Assembly: GCA_903925075.1 (NCBI GenBank)
Contig: CAIYDQ010000003.1
Span: 30,325 to 94,324, forward strand
Source: an uncultured Geobacter sp.
GTDB lineage: Bacteria; Desulfobacterota; Desulfuromonadia; Geobacterales; Geobacteraceae
Direction of reading: 5' to 3'
DNA length: 64,000 bases
Under the pieces are notes generated by a model. It saw only the letters and a list, made by a program, of their open reading frames with translations. It ran no database searches and had not been told where the DNA came from. Each line of letters starts with the position of its first letter. The stretch's first letter is position 1. The position numbers were made by a program, and so were the translations under genes. Shown here one piece after another: positions 9,190 to 18,242 of this stretch.

Positions 9190-9504
9190 TCACAGCGCAG
9201 CTTTCTGTTTTTCCTTCTCGCGCTCCATCGCCTCTTTGCCGGCTTCGATGGCGGAGGTGATGATGTTTTTCTTCTCGAGCACGACATCTTTGCCGTCCTC
9301 GTAGCTCGCCCTGATCTTGTCCTGGGCCTCGCTGGCGTACTCCTTGATCTTGTCGACGGCGTCGTCGGCCAGATCCTTGATCTTGCCGCGCATCTCCTCG
9401 CCGGTCTTCGGCGCGAGCAGCAGCGCCGCTCCCACTCCGACAGCAGCACCCGCGAAAAACGACAGCAGCATGGTACCCGTTCCGATATCCTTATCTTTCG
9501 ACAT
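9190..9504 (-). CDS. YtxH domain-containing protein
   Basis: A 104-residue protein with an N-terminal glycine-rich membrane helix (FFAGAAVGVGAALLLAPKTGEEMR), the YtxH signature, followed by a charged amphipathic helical region (about residues 40-100) likely to form a coiled coil. Function is unknown; YtxH proteins are small general-stress-type envelope proteins. The start at 9504 has GGGGGTGA five bases upstream, which overlaps the stop of the DUF948-like gene, so translation is coupled. An in-frame GTG at 9513 sits inside that ribosome site and is unlikely. Confidence 0.85.
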   Translation of the reverse strand: MSKDKDIGTGTMLLSFFAGAAVGVGAALLLAPKTGEEMRGKIKDLADDAVDKIKEYASEAQDKIRASYEDGKDVVLEKKNIITSAIEAGKEAMEREKEKQKAAL

Positions 9505-9509
9505 GGCAG

Positions 9510-9899
9510 TCACCCCCTTTTTTTAATAAGCTTATCAGCTATCACCTTGCCCGCAACACGCGCACCGGCCAGCCACGCGGATGACGTGGCCGCCACCTCC
9601 GACGCGACTCCGATCACCTTGTTGATCATCCTGATATTGTGTCCCGCATGCCCGAGTTCGTCCAGGAGCAGATTCACCCCGTCGACGTTGGCGGCGGTCG
9701 CACTGGTCACCACCTGGATGTCGGCCACCGTGTCGCGCAATTCCTTGATCAGCGGTTGGATTTCGACCTGCAGCGACTCGGCGACGCCCCGCAGGGAGAT
9801 CGCCGTTCTGCGCAGTTCAACCAGCACCGGAATAAGACAAAAAGCCATGACCAACAGAGTCACCGCCGTCACGACCGACATCACTTCCAGCAAAAGCAT
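9510..9899 (-). CDS. DUF948-like membrane protein
   Basis: A 129-residue protein starting with one membrane helix (residues 1-25) and continuing with ELRRTAISLRGVAESLQVEIQPLIKELRDTV, the helical pattern of DUF948 proteins, which often occur beside YtxH. GGGAGGAATAC immediately before ATG 9899 decides the start. It is the first gene of a two-gene unit with the YtxH gene, read from a sigma-70-like promoter at 10089-10060. Function unknown; likely an envelope-associated coiled-coil partner of YtxH (inference). Confidence 0.78.
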   Translation of the reverse strand: MLLLEVMSVVTAVTLLVMAFCLIPVLVELRRTAISLRGVAESLQVEIQPLIKELRDTVADIQVVTSATAANVDGVNLLLDELGHAGHNIRMINKVIGVASEVAATSSAWLAGARVAGKVIADKLIKKRG

Positions 9900-10059
9900 G
9901 TATTCCTCCCTCGGATAATCTATAGCGGCCCGCGGTTCGATCTGGTTCAGGGATGTTCGGAAAAAACAGGAATGACAAATCAAGCATTGCGGATTTCGAC
10001 AACTCTCATTGCCTCGGCTATCGGTAACGCTATATCTTTCGGTACTTAATAATAATTCA

Positions 10060-10089
10060 TTTATATAACGGCTTGAGGTGTGTTGTCAA
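10060..10089 (-). promoter_or_regulatory. Sigma-70-like promoter for the DUF948/YtxH unit
   Basis: On the minus strand, TTGACA at 10089-10084 is followed after 16 bases by TATATA (10067-10062), or after 18 bases by TATAAA (10065-10060). The -35 box is a perfect consensus. The expected start near 10053 leaves a leader of about 150 bases. Confidence 0.6.
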
Positions 10090-10137
10090 GGCATAAGCAC
10101 GGAGCGGGACTGTCAGAACCAGTCACTGTACCGCTAA

Positions 10138-10839
10138 CTAAAGAGCCTTATGCCAGGAGAGTCTGCGCTCCAGGACGCGAGACAGCGAAGTGAACGCGTA
10201 GCAGATGACGAAGTAGACGGCGGCTATGAAGATGAAGATCTCGGTCGGAAAGGCCATGGTGCGGTTGTTGATCTGGGTGCCGACGTGGGTGAGTTCCGAC
10301 ACCCCGACGATGAAGGCGAGCGAGGTGTCCTTGATGAGGGAGACGAACTGGTTGACGAAGCTGGGGATCATGTTCCTGAGCCCTTGCGGCAGGACCACGT
10401 AAAGCATCGCCTGCCAGGGCTTCAGGCCGGTGGAGAGGGCCGCCTCGGTCTGCCCCTTGGGGATCCCCTCGATGCCGGCCCTGACGATTTGGGACATGTA
10501 GGCGGAGGTGAACAGGGTGAGCCCCATGATCACCGTCTGGCTTTCCGGCGTGGTCTTGCGAAGCAGGATGGGGAGCAGGAAATACATCCAGAAGATCACC
10601 ATCAACAGCGGCAGCCCTCTGACGGTGTTGATGAACAAAAGCGAAGGCCAGCGGACCCAGCGGTTTCCGGAGATGCTCAATAGCCCCAGGATCAGGCCGC
10701 CGACGACCGAAAGCAGGCAGGAGACCACCGCCAGATAGAGGGTGAGTCCGAGGCCGCCGAGCGGGCCGTTGGGGTAGCGCCCGATCATGAAGTAGGTGAA
10801 ATTGTCCGCTATGACCTGGAAGTTGAGGAAGTCGCCCAT
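10138..10839 (-). CDS. Polar amino acid ABC transporter, permease
   Basis: A 233-residue inner-membrane permease of the HisM/GltK type with about five helices and the EAA loop (EAALSTGLKPWQAMLYVVLPQGLRNMIP). It is the last gene of a four-gene minus-strand importer unit (ATPase, binding protein, permease, permease). Its ATG at 10839 is one base after the TGA of the other permease gene (TGACATG), so the two are coupled and probably form a heterodimeric channel. Glutamate/aspartate or glutamine are plausible substrates from family resemblance only. Confidence 0.9.
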   Translation of the reverse strand: MGDFLNFQVIADNFTYFMIGRYPNGPLGGLGLTLYLAVVSCLLSVVGGLILGLLSISGNRWVRWPSLLFINTVRGLPLLMVIFWMYFLLPILLRKTTPESQTVIMGLTLFTSAYMSQIVRAGIEGIPKGQTEAALSTGLKPWQAMLYVVLPQGLRNMIPSFVNQFVSLIKDTSLAFIVGVSELTHVGTQINNRTMAFPTEIFIFIAAVYFVICYAFTSLSRVLERRLSWHKAL

Positions 10840-10840
10840 G

Positions 10841-11548
10841 TCAGCCGGTCCTCAGCGGATTCAGCACCCGCCTGTCGTAGACGTGCACGAGCCAGGTGAT
10901 GGCCACCGAGAGGGCGAGGTAGACCAAGGTGGCGGCGGTAAAGGCCTCGAACCCTTTGAAGGAGTAGCTCTCCACCTGGCGCGCCTGGTAGGTGAGCTCG
11001 GCGACGCCGATGGTCATGGCGAGCGAGGAATTCTTGGCCAGGTTCAGGAACTGGTTCACCAGCGGCGGCACGGTGATCCTGACCGCCTGCGGCAGGATCA
11101 CGTACTGCATGGAGCGCAGAAAGGAGAAGCCCGCGCTGCGGGCCGCCTCCATCTGCTCCTTGGGGATGGAGAGTATGCCGCTACGGAGATCCTCGGCGAT
11201 GAAGGCGGAGGTGTAGATGCTGAGCGCGATCGCCGCAGCGGCGAATTCGAAGTTGGTGCTGTTCAGCCAGTCGTTGACGGCCGTGGGGAGGATCTTGTAG
11301 GAGCCGAAATACCAGAAGAAGATCTGCACCAATAGCGGCGTGTTCCGAAAAAACTCCAGATAGGCCATGGCGACCAGGCGGACCGGCCGCAGCGGGCTCA
11401 TGCGCAGCACCGCGACCAGCAGGCCGAGCAGGAAGGCGAGCACGATGGAGACGAAGGAGAGCTCCAGGGTGATCTTCAGCCCGGAGACCAGCCAGTCGAA
11501 ATACTTGCCCGAGGTGACGATGGACCAGTCGAAGTGGTATTTGAGCAC
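10841..11548 (-). CDS. Polar amino acid ABC transporter, permease
   Basis: A 235-residue permease of the GltJ/HisQ type with SLVSIVLAFLLG-like first helices, the FFRNTPLLVQIFFWYFG motif typical of amino acid permeases, and an EAA loop (MEAARSAGFSFLRSMQYVILPQAVRITVPP). The start is GTG at 11548, with AGAGG upstream. It pairs with the adjacent permease and lies 21 bases after the binding-protein gene. Confidence 0.9.
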   Translation of the reverse strand: MLKYHFDWSIVTSGKYFDWLVSGLKITLELSFVSIVLAFLLGLLVAVLRMSPLRPVRLVAMAYLEFFRNTPLLVQIFFWYFGSYKILPTAVNDWLNSTNFEFAAAAIALSIYTSAFIAEDLRSGILSIPKEQMEAARSAGFSFLRSMQYVILPQAVRITVPPLVNQFLNLAKNSSLAMTIGVAELTYQARQVESYSFKGFEAFTAATLVYLALSVAITWLVHVYDRRVLNPLRTG

Positions 11549-11569
11549 GGAAAAGAGCCTCTTTTTAGC

Positions 11570-12385
11570 TTACTTGTCCGCCGTGATCTTGAAGGTGCGC
11601 TTCAGCGGGGTCGAGGTCTTGGGACCGAACCACCTGTCGAAGATCTTCTTGGCCTCGCCGCTTTTTTCCATTTCCAGCAGGGTCTTGTTGACGAAAGCGA
11701 CCAGGTTCTTGTCGTCCTTGCGCATCCCCAGGCCGTAGGGCTCCTCGGAGATCTGCAGGGTGGGGATCTCGAACTTGTTCTTGTTGGGGGCTTTGCCGAG
11801 GATGCCGGCAAGGATCGATTCGTCCGTGGTGACCGCGGCCACTTTCCCCTGCTGCAAGGCGAGAAACGCCTGGGGGTAATCGTCGAAGGAGAGCACGGTG
11901 GCGGTCGGGATCGCCTTTTTGACGTTCTGCTCCGAGGTGGAGCCTTTGGCCGTGCCGATCTTTTTCCCTTCCAGGTCCTTCAGGCTCTTGACCTTCCCCT
12001 TGTTGGTGATGAACTTCTGGCCGGTCAGGAAATAGGTATAGCTGAAGTCGATCTGTTTGGCCCGCTCCGGGTTTTTGGTCATGGTGGCGGCGATCATGTC
12101 GATGTTGCCTTCCATCAGTTGCGGCATCCTGCTGGCGGAGGTCACCGGTTTCAGTTCAAGCTTCACGCCCAGTTTTTGGGCGATGGTCTTGACGAAGTCG
12201 ATGTCGTAGCCGACGATCTCCCGGCTCTTCTCGTCGATGTAGCCGAAGGGAGGGAGGGAGTCCTTGACCCCTACCACCAGCACGCCCTTCTTTTTCACCT
12301 CGGCCAGCGTGTCGCCGGCCAGCGCCGCCTGCGTCAAAGACGCCACCAAGGCCAGCGCCGCGAAAACCGTCATCATTTTTTTCAT
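11570..12385 (-). CDS. Amino acid ABC transporter, periplasmic substrate-binding protein
   Basis: A 271-residue protein with a clear cleavable signal peptide (MKKMMTVFAALALVASLTQA, cleavage after ALA) and the family 3 solute-binding fold: KKGVLVVGVKDSLPPFGYID, GYDIDFVKTIAQKLGVKLEL and the hinge segment GKKIGTAKGSTSEQNVKK. It delivers a polar amino acid to the permease pair. AGGAGGAATATCC precedes ATG 12385. The ligand is not determinable here, though a basic residue at the usual alpha-carboxylate site (SRMPQL region) fits amino acid binding. Confidence 0.92.
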   Translation of the reverse strand: MKKMMTVFAALALVASLTQAALAGDTLAEVKKKGVLVVGVKDSLPPFGYIDEKSREIVGYDIDFVKTIAQKLGVKLELKPVTSASRMPQLMEGNIDMIAATMTKNPERAKQIDFSYTYFLTGQKFITNKGKVKSLKDLEGKKIGTAKGSTSEQNVKKAIPTATVLSFDDYPQAFLALQQGKVAAVTTDESILAGILGKAPNKNKFEIPTLQISEEPYGLGMRKDDKNLVAFVNKTLLEMEKSGEAKKIFDRWFGPKTSTPLKRTFKITADK

Positions 12386-12411
12386 GGATATTCCTCCTAA
12401 AGGTTGCGATT

Positions 12412-13146
12412 TCAATGCATCGGCGAGAGCAGTTGCTTCAGGAACTGCTGCGCCCGCTCGTGTTTGGGCTGCTTGAAAAACTGCTCGGGGGGCGCTTCTT
12501 CCAGGATCACGCCGTGGTCCATGAACACCACCCGCCCGGCGACCTCCCGGGCAAAGCCCATCTCGTGGGTGACGACCACCATGGTCATGCCGCTCTTGGC
12601 CAGTTTCAGCATCACGTCGAGCACTTCGCCGATCATCTCCGGGTCGAGCGCGGAGGTCGGCTCGTCGAAGAGCATGATGCGCGGCTTCATGGCCAGCGCG
12701 CGGGCGATGGCGACGCGCTGCTGCTGGCCGCCGGAGAGCTGCGTCGGGTAGGCGTCGCGCTTCTCGGCGAGCCCCACCCTCTCCAGCAGCGCCAGGGCCT
12801 GCTGCTCGGCTTCTTTCCTGGGAGTATTGCGGATCTTGATGGGCGCCAGGGTGATGTTGGCGAGCACGGAGAGATGGGGATAGAGGTTGAACTGCTGGAA
12901 GACGAAGCCGACCTCGGCGCGCAGTTTGTTGATGTCGGTCTTCTTGTCGGCGAGGTCCATGCCGTCGACCACCAGCGTTCCCTCGCCGATCGGCTCCAGC
13001 TGGTTGATGGTACGGATCAGGGTGGACTTGCCGCTGCCGGAGGGGCCGCACACCACGACCACCTCGCCCGCCTGCACCTTCAGGTTGATGTCGTTCAGTA
13101 CGTGGAGTTTCTTAAACCATTTGTGTACGCCCCGAAACTCGATCAT
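12412..13146 (-). CDS. Amino acid ABC transporter, ATP-binding protein (GlnQ type)
   Basis: A 244-residue ATPase with Walker [10 protein letters not shown] (34-42), the Q-loop, signature LSGGQQQR, Walker [16 protein letters not shown] and the switch histidine in VVTHEMGFA. Close spacing of signature and length match the polar amino acid subfamily. AGGAGCGCGC precedes ATG 13146. It begins 27 bases after gspN on the same strand, so the importer may be partly read through from the secretion operon; no separate promoter is obvious. Confidence 0.93.
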   Translation of the reverse strand: MIEFRGVHKWFKKLHVLNDINLKVQAGEVVVVCGPSGSGKSTLIRTINQLEPIGEGTLVVDGMDLADKKTDINKLRAEVGFVFQQFNLYPHLSVLANITLAPIKIRNTPRKEAEQQALALLERVGLAEKRDAYPTQLSGGQQQRVAIARALAMKPRIMLFDEPTSALDPEMIGEVLDVMLKLAKSGMTMVVVTHEMGFAREVAGRVVFMDHGVILEEAPPEQFFKQPKHERAQQFLKQLLSPMH

Positions 13147-13173
13147 GCGCGCTCCTGCTGCCGAATAAACGTG

Positions 13174-14013
13174 TCAGATGGCCGGATGGGCCAGGGTGCC
13201 GTGGATCGGTACGCTGAAGGCTCCGGGGGAGGTCTGGTACTTCATCAGCAACAGGAAGACGAACTTTTGCCGATCCAGGAACGCGGGTTTCGGCATCATC
13301 TCCAGGACCAGGTTGAGCGGCGAGTTGCCGACCGGCACGGCAAGCACGCTGTCCCCTTTCAGGCGCACGTAGATGTCGTCCCCCTCCAGGGTGAAGCTCT
13401 TCAACGCCATCCGTCCGTATTCGATGCCGAGCGCGCCGCGGATCTGCTTGTACCTCGCGTCGGGCAGGGGCATCTCGCCGATCTTCACCCCCGCCAGCTC
13501 GGCGCCGCGCACCTCGAGTTGCAGGTTCCCCTCGGGATACCCTTTGGGGGTCACCGTCTTGCCGTTGACGCTCAGCTCTCCCTTGACGCTGGCCCCCGCC
13601 ACCGTGGCGAAGAAAGGGATCTCCTCCAGGCGCACGCCTTTGCACTGCACGCTCCAGCCGTGATCTTTGCCGAGGTTCACCTCGCCGGCCAGTTCGCCGG
13701 CGGCGCCGACCTTGGCGTCGTAGGAAACGCGCAGTTTGCCGATCAAAAGCGGCAGCAGCTCCAGATGAACCCGCGCGTCGCGCAGCCTGATCAGGCTCCC
13801 TTTGGCCGACGCCACCTCCAACTCCCGCGACTTGAAGCCGAGCGGGAAACTCTTGCCGAATCCGGAGAAGTTGAGGCTATAGCCCGCGTTGTCGGCGGCG
13901 CGCACCAGCACCCCTTTGACCGCGTCGTTGGGGGTGAAGAACAGCGTCAAAAACAGGAAAACAACGACGGCGGCGGGGATGCCGCAGGCAAGGTAGAGGG
14001 CGCGCCGTTTCAT
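13174..14013 (-). CDS. gspN: Type II secretion system protein GspN
   Basis: A 279-residue protein with one N-terminal membrane helix (5-27) and a periplasmic beta-rich domain. The region GDDIYVRLKGDSVLAVPVGNSPLNLVLEM and the C-terminal FSVPIHGTLAHPAI fit the GspN family of delta-proteobacterial secretion clusters. It ends the gsp operon, overlapping gspM by four bases (ATGA). The role of GspN is not settled; it is not present in all type II systems. Confidence 0.82.
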   Translation of the reverse strand: MKRRALYLACGIPAAVVVFLFLTLFFTPNDAVKGVLVRAADNAGYSLNFSGFGKSFPLGFKSRELEVASAKGSLIRLRDARVHLELLPLLIGKLRVSYDAKVGAAGELAGEVNLGKDHGWSVQCKGVRLEEIPFFATVAGASVKGELSVNGKTVTPKGYPEGNLQLEVRGAELAGVKIGEMPLPDARYKQIRGALGIEYGRMALKSFTLEGDDIYVRLKGDSVLAVPVGNSPLNLVLEMMPKPAFLDRQKFVFLLLMKYQTSPGAFSVPIHGTLAHPAI

Positions 14014-14555
14014 CGTGCCCCTGCCGGCGCCGGCTTGATCAGGGCTATGGTCAGCGCCAGGTCGAGCTTACTGGGGTCGTCGAAGCGCTGCTTGATCAGC
14101 GCCTTCTTCACGGTGACCGGGCGCGTCCCCTTTTCCAGGCGGTAGATGAGGTTGGTCACCTCGTTGGCGCTCAACCCTTCCATCCTCACCTCGGCCGCGT
14201 CTTCCTGGTAGCCGGGAAGGTCCTCGCCCTTGACCGGCTTTATCTGGCTGCTGCGCCCTTTGATGCCGATCTCCTCGATGATCTTGGCGGGCGAGTCGTC
14301 CGGCTTGCCCGCCATCAGCCGATTGGCCAGACGCTGCGCGCCGGCGCTCGCCTCCTGGTAGCGCAGCTTCAGCTTCATCATCTCGGATATGTCCGACTCG
14401 CGCGCCAGCCGCTTCTTTTCCAGGGCGGAAATCCTGCTGTTCATGGCGGACAGGGCAATCGCCACGATCAACAAGGCCGCCAGCGCCATGCCGATGCGCA
14501 GCTTGGTCCGCTGGTCCAGTCTCTGCAACGAGTTGATCAGCTCTTCCCCGGTCAT
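14010..14555 (-). CDS. gspM: Type II secretion system protein GspM
   Basis: A 181-residue bitopic protein with a short cytoplasmic N-terminus, a membrane helix (about 20-38), a coiled-coil stretch (SALEKKRLARESDISEMMKLKLRY) and a small ferredoxin-like periplasmic domain. Sequence similarity in GspM is low, so the call rests on topology and position between gspL and gspN, each overlapping by four bases. GspM stabilises GspL in the inner-membrane platform. Confidence 0.8.
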   Translation of the reverse strand: MTGEELINSLQRLDQRTKLRIGMALAALLIVAIALSAMNSRISALEKKRLARESDISEMMKLKLRYQEASAGAQRLANRLMAGKPDDSPAKIIEEIGIKGRSSQIKPVKGEDLPGYQEDAAEVRMEGLSANEVTNLIYRLEKGTRPVTVKKALIKQRFDDPSKLDLALTIALIKPAPAGAR

Positions 14556-15841
14556 TGGGCCACCCCCTTCATCTTGCCGCGGAAGTTGAAGGTGACGCTG
14601 CCGTCGGGCCGCGACTTGATCTCGCTGACCTCGGCGCCGTCCAACACCTTGGCGGCGCGGGCCTTGAAATCGTTGGCGGCCTGGAAGCTCCTGGCGTCCG
14701 CCTTCAGGCGCACCTCGAGGCCGTCCACTTCGGTCTCGTAAATGCCGCCGACGTCGTCGCCCTTGGCATCGGCAAGATCCTTCAAAAGCTTCAGCAGATT
14801 GCTGGACGTCTTGGCCCCTTCCAGCCTCTTTATTTCCGAGCGCAGTTCCGACACCTCGTCGACCGGCTTCTTCCGGTTGGGAAAGACCTCACGGTAGATC
14901 CCTTTCACCGAGAGATCGAGCGAGTTCAGATCCCGTTTCACCAGGTAATAGCGCACGCCGCTCTCGGCGAAGAGCAGCGCCACCGCGGCGACCGCCAGCA
15001 CCGCCGTGACCCGCAGTTTCTTGTAGAGTTTTTGGTTTCCCGCCGTGTAGGCGAGCGCGCCGCGCCTGAGGTTGACGGCGCTGCCGTCGGCGACCGCCGC
15101 CGCCAGCGCGTAGGCCCCGGCCAAGTCGTGCGCCGCGTGCGCGTCGTCTCCGAAGGCGTCGGCCAGCCCGCGGGAGGCCTGGGCGAGGACCTCGCTTTCG
15201 CTGGAGCTGACGGCGTAGGAGATCATCTGTTCGATCGGCACGCCGTGGGAGATTTCCGCCGCGGCCACCGTCCTGGCCAACTCGGCCTCGCCGGAGCCTG
15301 CGGGGAGCGCCCTGAAGTAGACCGGCTGGGCGTCGCGGTAGACCGCTATCCCCTCGCCGTCGGTCACGGCTACGTTGCCGGCGGCGGGCGCCAGCTTGTT
15401 CCAGTGGAAGAGCGACGCGGTCACCAGTTCCGGCTCCAGCCCCGCTCCCTTTAAAAGTTCAATCTTTTCGATCAGCTCCTTGGCGCGCCCCCAGACGGCG
15501 AGGACCTTGCCGTTTGCCAGCGGCAGCGCGTCGAAGGCGAGCGCGTCGGTGTCGAGCGCCGTCTCCCCCTTCAATTCCAGCGGCAGCAGTTCCCGCACCT
15601 TGGCCCGATCCGCGATCGGCAGTTCCAGCTCGCGCATGAAGAGCAGGCTCGGCGGCAGCGCCAGCGCCACCTTGCGCTCGCCGGCGGCGAGCGAGGCTCC
15701 GCTCAGAATCCGGGCCAGTTCCCCCTCGCCCCCTTCCAAATGGTGGCGCTCGGCGGACAGGAAGCCGACCCCGCCCCTTTTAGGCCTGAAGCCGGCAAGG
15801 ATCAACTCGTCCTTTTTCAGCTGTACGATCAGGATATCCAT
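14552..15841 (-). CDS. gspL: Type II secretion system protein GspL
   Basis: A 429-residue protein with a cytoplasmic actin-like (PilM-like) half (about 1-265), a membrane helix (about 272-292) and a periplasmic domain with a coiled-coil start. GspL recruits the ATPase GspE to the inner membrane. Start ATG at 15841 overlaps the stop of gspK (TGATG). The longer upstream open frame is antisense/frame shadow of gspK and is not used. Position and architecture make the call secure even though the sequence is divergent. Confidence 0.85.
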   Translation of the reverse strand: MDILIVQLKKDELILAGFRPKRGGVGFLSAERHHLEGGEGELARILSGASLAAGERKVALALPPSLLFMRELELPIADRAKVRELLPLELKGETALDTDALAFDALPLANGKVLAVWGRAKELIEKIELLKGAGLEPELVTASLFHWNKLAPAAGNVAVTDGEGIAVYRDAQPVYFRALPAGSGEAELARTVAAAEISHGVPIEQMISYAVSSSESEVLAQASRGLADAFGDDAHAAHDLAGAYALAAAVADGSAVNLRRGALAYTAGNQKLYKKLRVTAVLAVAAVALLFAESGVRYYLVKRDLNSLDLSVKGIYREVFPNRKKPVDEVSELRSEIKRLEGAKTSSNLLKLLKDLADAKGDDVGGIYETEVDGLEVRLKADARSFQAANDFKARAAKVLDGAEVSEIKSRPDGSVTFNFRGKMKGVAQ

Positions 15842-16782
15842 CAATATTCTCTCCAGTAGAGGACGGTCGGTTTGGGCTGTTCCACGTTGCTGACCACGGC
15901 CTCGGCAACGCTCACGCTTTCTCCCACCTTGCCCTCTGCGTGTATCCGGTAGATCGATCCTTTGAAACTCACCTTGCCGATAAGTTGCACGAGCTTTTCC
16001 AGGCCGGCAACGTCGTTGAGCGTCTTTATCGGCTTGGTTTTCCGGTATTCCAGGATCTGGTTCACCATGTCGCCGGTCATCAGTTTGTCGTCCAGCGCGG
16101 CAAGCAGTTCCTTGGGCGCGGTGTTGATGTTGATTTGAGCTGCCATCCGCCCGCTGGATAATTCGGAGCCGTACACGGTAAGGCACGACCTCAATTTGGT
16201 CAGCACCGGCGGGGTGAATCCCTTCACCAGGCCGAGTTCCTCGAAGGTGTTGAACCTGCCGTTGTGCGCCTGATACGGCGGTTTCAAGGTGCTGTAATAG
16301 CTGGTCTCGGCCCCGTTGGGCCTCGGGGTGTCGTCGAGATCCCGCCAGTCCGAGGCGGCATCCAGCAGGTCGTGGGAGAGTTGCAGCTGCTTCACCAGGC
16401 GCTCGGCGGTCTGGACGTAGAAGATGTCGGGAGCGCCGGTATCCGAAGTCGCCGAATTGAGGTCGAGCTTGCCGCTCTCGTCTTCGATGGTGATGGTCAC
16501 CGTGCCCACTCCGGCATCGTAGTTGAACGGCGTGGCCCACATCTCGGAAAGCGAGCTGGCGTCTATGCCCTGGGCCTGCCTCATGGCGGCGGAAGCCTTC
16601 AGCAGAGCGACCCCGCCGGCTATGCCCGACTCGGCCAGTATCCCCGCCTGCTGGGAGGCGACGAAGTTGTGGCTGTGGGAGGTGTCGACATACACCTCGC
16701 CGACGAACTCGACCAAAAGAGCCACCAGCAAGGTCGTCACAATCAGCGCAATGACCAGGGCGAAGCCGCGTTCCCCCCTCAT
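15841..16782 (-). CDS. gspK: Type II secretion system minor pseudopilin GspK
   Basis: A 313-residue large pseudopilin. The N-terminus MRGERGFALVIALIVTTLLVALLVEF is a prepilin-type signal in which cleavage would follow the glycine; position +5 is isoleucine rather than glutamate, as is usual for GspK, which caps the pseudopilus tip. The large domain includes DLNSATSD and ININTAPKELLAALD, typical of GspK. Start ATG 16782 overlaps the stop of gspJ (ATGA). Confidence 0.9.
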   Translation of the reverse strand: MRGERGFALVIALIVTTLLVALLVEFVGEVYVDTSHSHNFVASQQAGILAESGIAGGVALLKASAAMRQAQGIDASSLSEMWATPFNYDAGVGTVTITIEDESGKLDLNSATSDTGAPDIFYVQTAERLVKQLQLSHDLLDAASDWRDLDDTPRPNGAETSYYSTLKPPYQAHNGRFNTFEELGLVKGFTPPVLTKLRSCLTVYGSELSSGRMAAQININTAPKELLAALDDKLMTGDMVNQILEYRKTKPIKTLNDVAGLEKLVQLIGKVSFKGSIYRIHAEGKVGESVSVAEAVVSNVEQPKPTVLYWREY

Positions 16783-17381
16783 GGCGTGATCCTCGGGGAG
16801 GCGATGGTGGTGAACACCTCGCCCCCCTTCATGGTCAGCGTCACCCTGACCTGGTCCGGAAGCCGGTTGTTCAGGGCGGTGTCCCAGCTCTTCACCCATT
16901 TGCCGCCGTCGTAGCACTCGACCAGGAACCCTTCGACCACGTCCATCACCGGGTAAGGGTAGCTCTTCACGCTCACGTCGAGATAGGGTTCCCTCGACTC
17001 CCGCACCAAGGTGAGCACCCCTTCCTTCTCCTGCACCGAGTAACGCACCAAGGTCAGATCCGACGATGGAGCCGGGTCGATTCTTGGCGGGGAGATGCCG
17101 GTGAAGGCGAGCACCGACGCCGGCTTGCCGAAACTGTCCCGGTCTTCGACCACGAACAGGAGCTTCTTGTTGGTGCTTCTGAAGTAGGCCGAGGAGATCT
17201 CGCTGTGCAGTTTGCCGAGCGTGTTCGCCAGCTCTCGGCGCTGCTCGATGCGGACGCCTCCCTTCTCTCTCGCCCCCATCACCGAGAAGTAGGTGCCGTA
17301 AAGGGCTCCGGCCAGAATGACCAGCAGCGTCAGCGCCACCATCAGCTCGATCAAGGTGAAGCCCTTGCGGTTATTGAGCAT
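16779..17381 (-). CDS. gspJ: Type II secretion system minor pseudopilin GspJ
   Basis: A 200-residue pseudopilin with the prepilin cleavage motif KG|FTLIELMVAL at its N-terminus and a C-terminal beta-rich domain. GspJ joins GspI and GspK in the tip complex. The chosen start (MLNNRKGF) overlaps the 3' end of gspI by 11 bases; ATG codons at 17393 and 17402 are alternatives. None has a strong ribosome site, consistent with translational coupling. Confidence 0.85.
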   Translation of the reverse strand: MLNNRKGFTLIELMVALTLLVILAGALYGTYFSVMGAREKGGVRIEQRRELANTLGKLHSEISSAYFRSTNKKLLFVVEDRDSFGKPASVLAFTGISPPRIDPAPSSDLTLVRYSVQEKEGVLTLVRESREPYLDVSVKSYPYPVMDVVEGFLVECYDGGKWVKSWDTALNNRLPDQVRVTLTMKGGEVFTTIASPRITP

Positions 17382-17721
17382 TTTTCGGGGCATATTGCAC
17401 AAGAGAGAGCTTTTTCTTGTCGTCGTTCCAGGTCACCGTCAGGCTGATCCGGTTCAGGCTCGCCCCCGGTATGTCCGCCGGGACGATCTCCCGCTCCCAT
17501 TTCAGAGCGGGGTGGTCCGGGGCGAAGGTGCCTTTGTTCTCGGTCGATTGGTTGAAATCGGGATCGGCCAGCTTGGCTCGTCCCAGGAGCACCGCGGTCG
17601 TCTCGTCGGTGTCTTGTCCGACGATGGAGAGGTGGTAGTTGAGCGAGGAGATCACGGTCAAGAGGACCCCTGCGGTAATTGCCAGCGCGATCATCACCTC
17701 TAAAAGGGTGAAGCCTTTCAC
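17371..17721 (-). CDS. gspI: Type II secretion system minor pseudopilin GspI
   Basis: A 116-residue pseudopilin. It begins MKG|FTLLEVMIALAITAGVL, with the cleavage glycine at residue 3 and Glu at +5. The size and the position between gspH and gspJ fit GspI, which nucleates pseudopilus tip assembly. It overlaps gspH (ATGA) and gspJ. Confidence 0.87.
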   Translation of the reverse strand: MKGFTLLEVMIALAITAGVLLTVISSLNYHLSIVGQDTDETTAVLLGRAKLADPDFNQSTENKGTFAPDHPALKWEREIVPADIPGASLNRISLTVTWNDDKKKLSLVQYAPKNAQ

Positions 17722-18242
17722 GACGTTTCCTCCTGGTACCCTTCGATCACCTTCACCTTGCCGCCGGCCGGGTAGGCGATGATGGTGAAGTGCCGTGCGC
17801 CCCCCTTCAGGTGGATCATGATGCCGTCCGGGTTGCCGCCGGGGCCGAAGGTGATCACCACCTGTCCCTCAGTGACCTTGCCGAGTTGCGGCACCGTCAC
17901 GTCCTCGATGGCGATCCCTTCTTCCAACAACTGCCGGCTCATGAACTGGTCGTCCGGCGGCAGTTCCTCGCCGCTGGGGGAGATCTTGGCGATCCTGGTG
18001 CTGCTCTCGGTGAGGTTCAGCTCCAGGTGGAACACCCCCTTGGTGATGATCGCCTGGTCGTTCAGGAACCTGATGCCTGAGGCGAGGTTACGGGCCGAGG
18101 TCTTGAGCCTGCTCCCCTCCTGCGCGGGGAGCCGCGGGAGCACCACTGCCGCGACCATGGCGATGATCACGATCACCACCATCATCTCGATCAGGGTGAA
18201 TCCGGCGTTTCGCGACGCGCGTATGGCTTTGGCGGTTAGCAG
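17718..18242 (-). CDS. gspH: Type II secretion system minor pseudopilin GspH, non-canonical start
   Basis: A pseudopilin-like protein with the cleavage motif RNAG|FTLIEMMVVIVIIAMVAAVVLPRLP. The only ATG codons in frame lie after the motif (MMVV), which would delete the signal. Between the upstream gspG stop and the motif there is no ATG, GTG or TTG in frame. GGGAGA seven bases before CTG 18242-18240 suggests CTG initiation (174 residues); an ATA nearer the motif is another possibility. An upstream frameshift cannot be excluded. It starts about 14 bases after gspG. Confidence 0.75.
   Translation of the reverse strand: MLTAKAIRASRNAGFTLIEMMVVIVIIAMVAAVVLPRLPAQEGSRLKTSARNLASGIRFLNDQAIITKGVFHLELNLTESSTRIAKISPSGEELPPDDQFMSRQLLEEGIAIEDVTVPQLGKVTEGQVVITFGPGGNPDGIMIHLKGGARHFTIIAYPAGGKVKVIEGYQEETS

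Noticed and set aside
12415..14145. Long plus-strand open frame over the ABC ATPase and GspN genes
   Set aside because: It is antisense to two well-supported genes and its protein is low-complexity with no domain; long opposite frames are expected in GC-rich coding DNA.
18108..18185. gspH starting at the ATG ATG codons after the prepilin motif
   Set aside because: This start would remove the prepilin signal and cleavage glycine that every pseudopilin needs.
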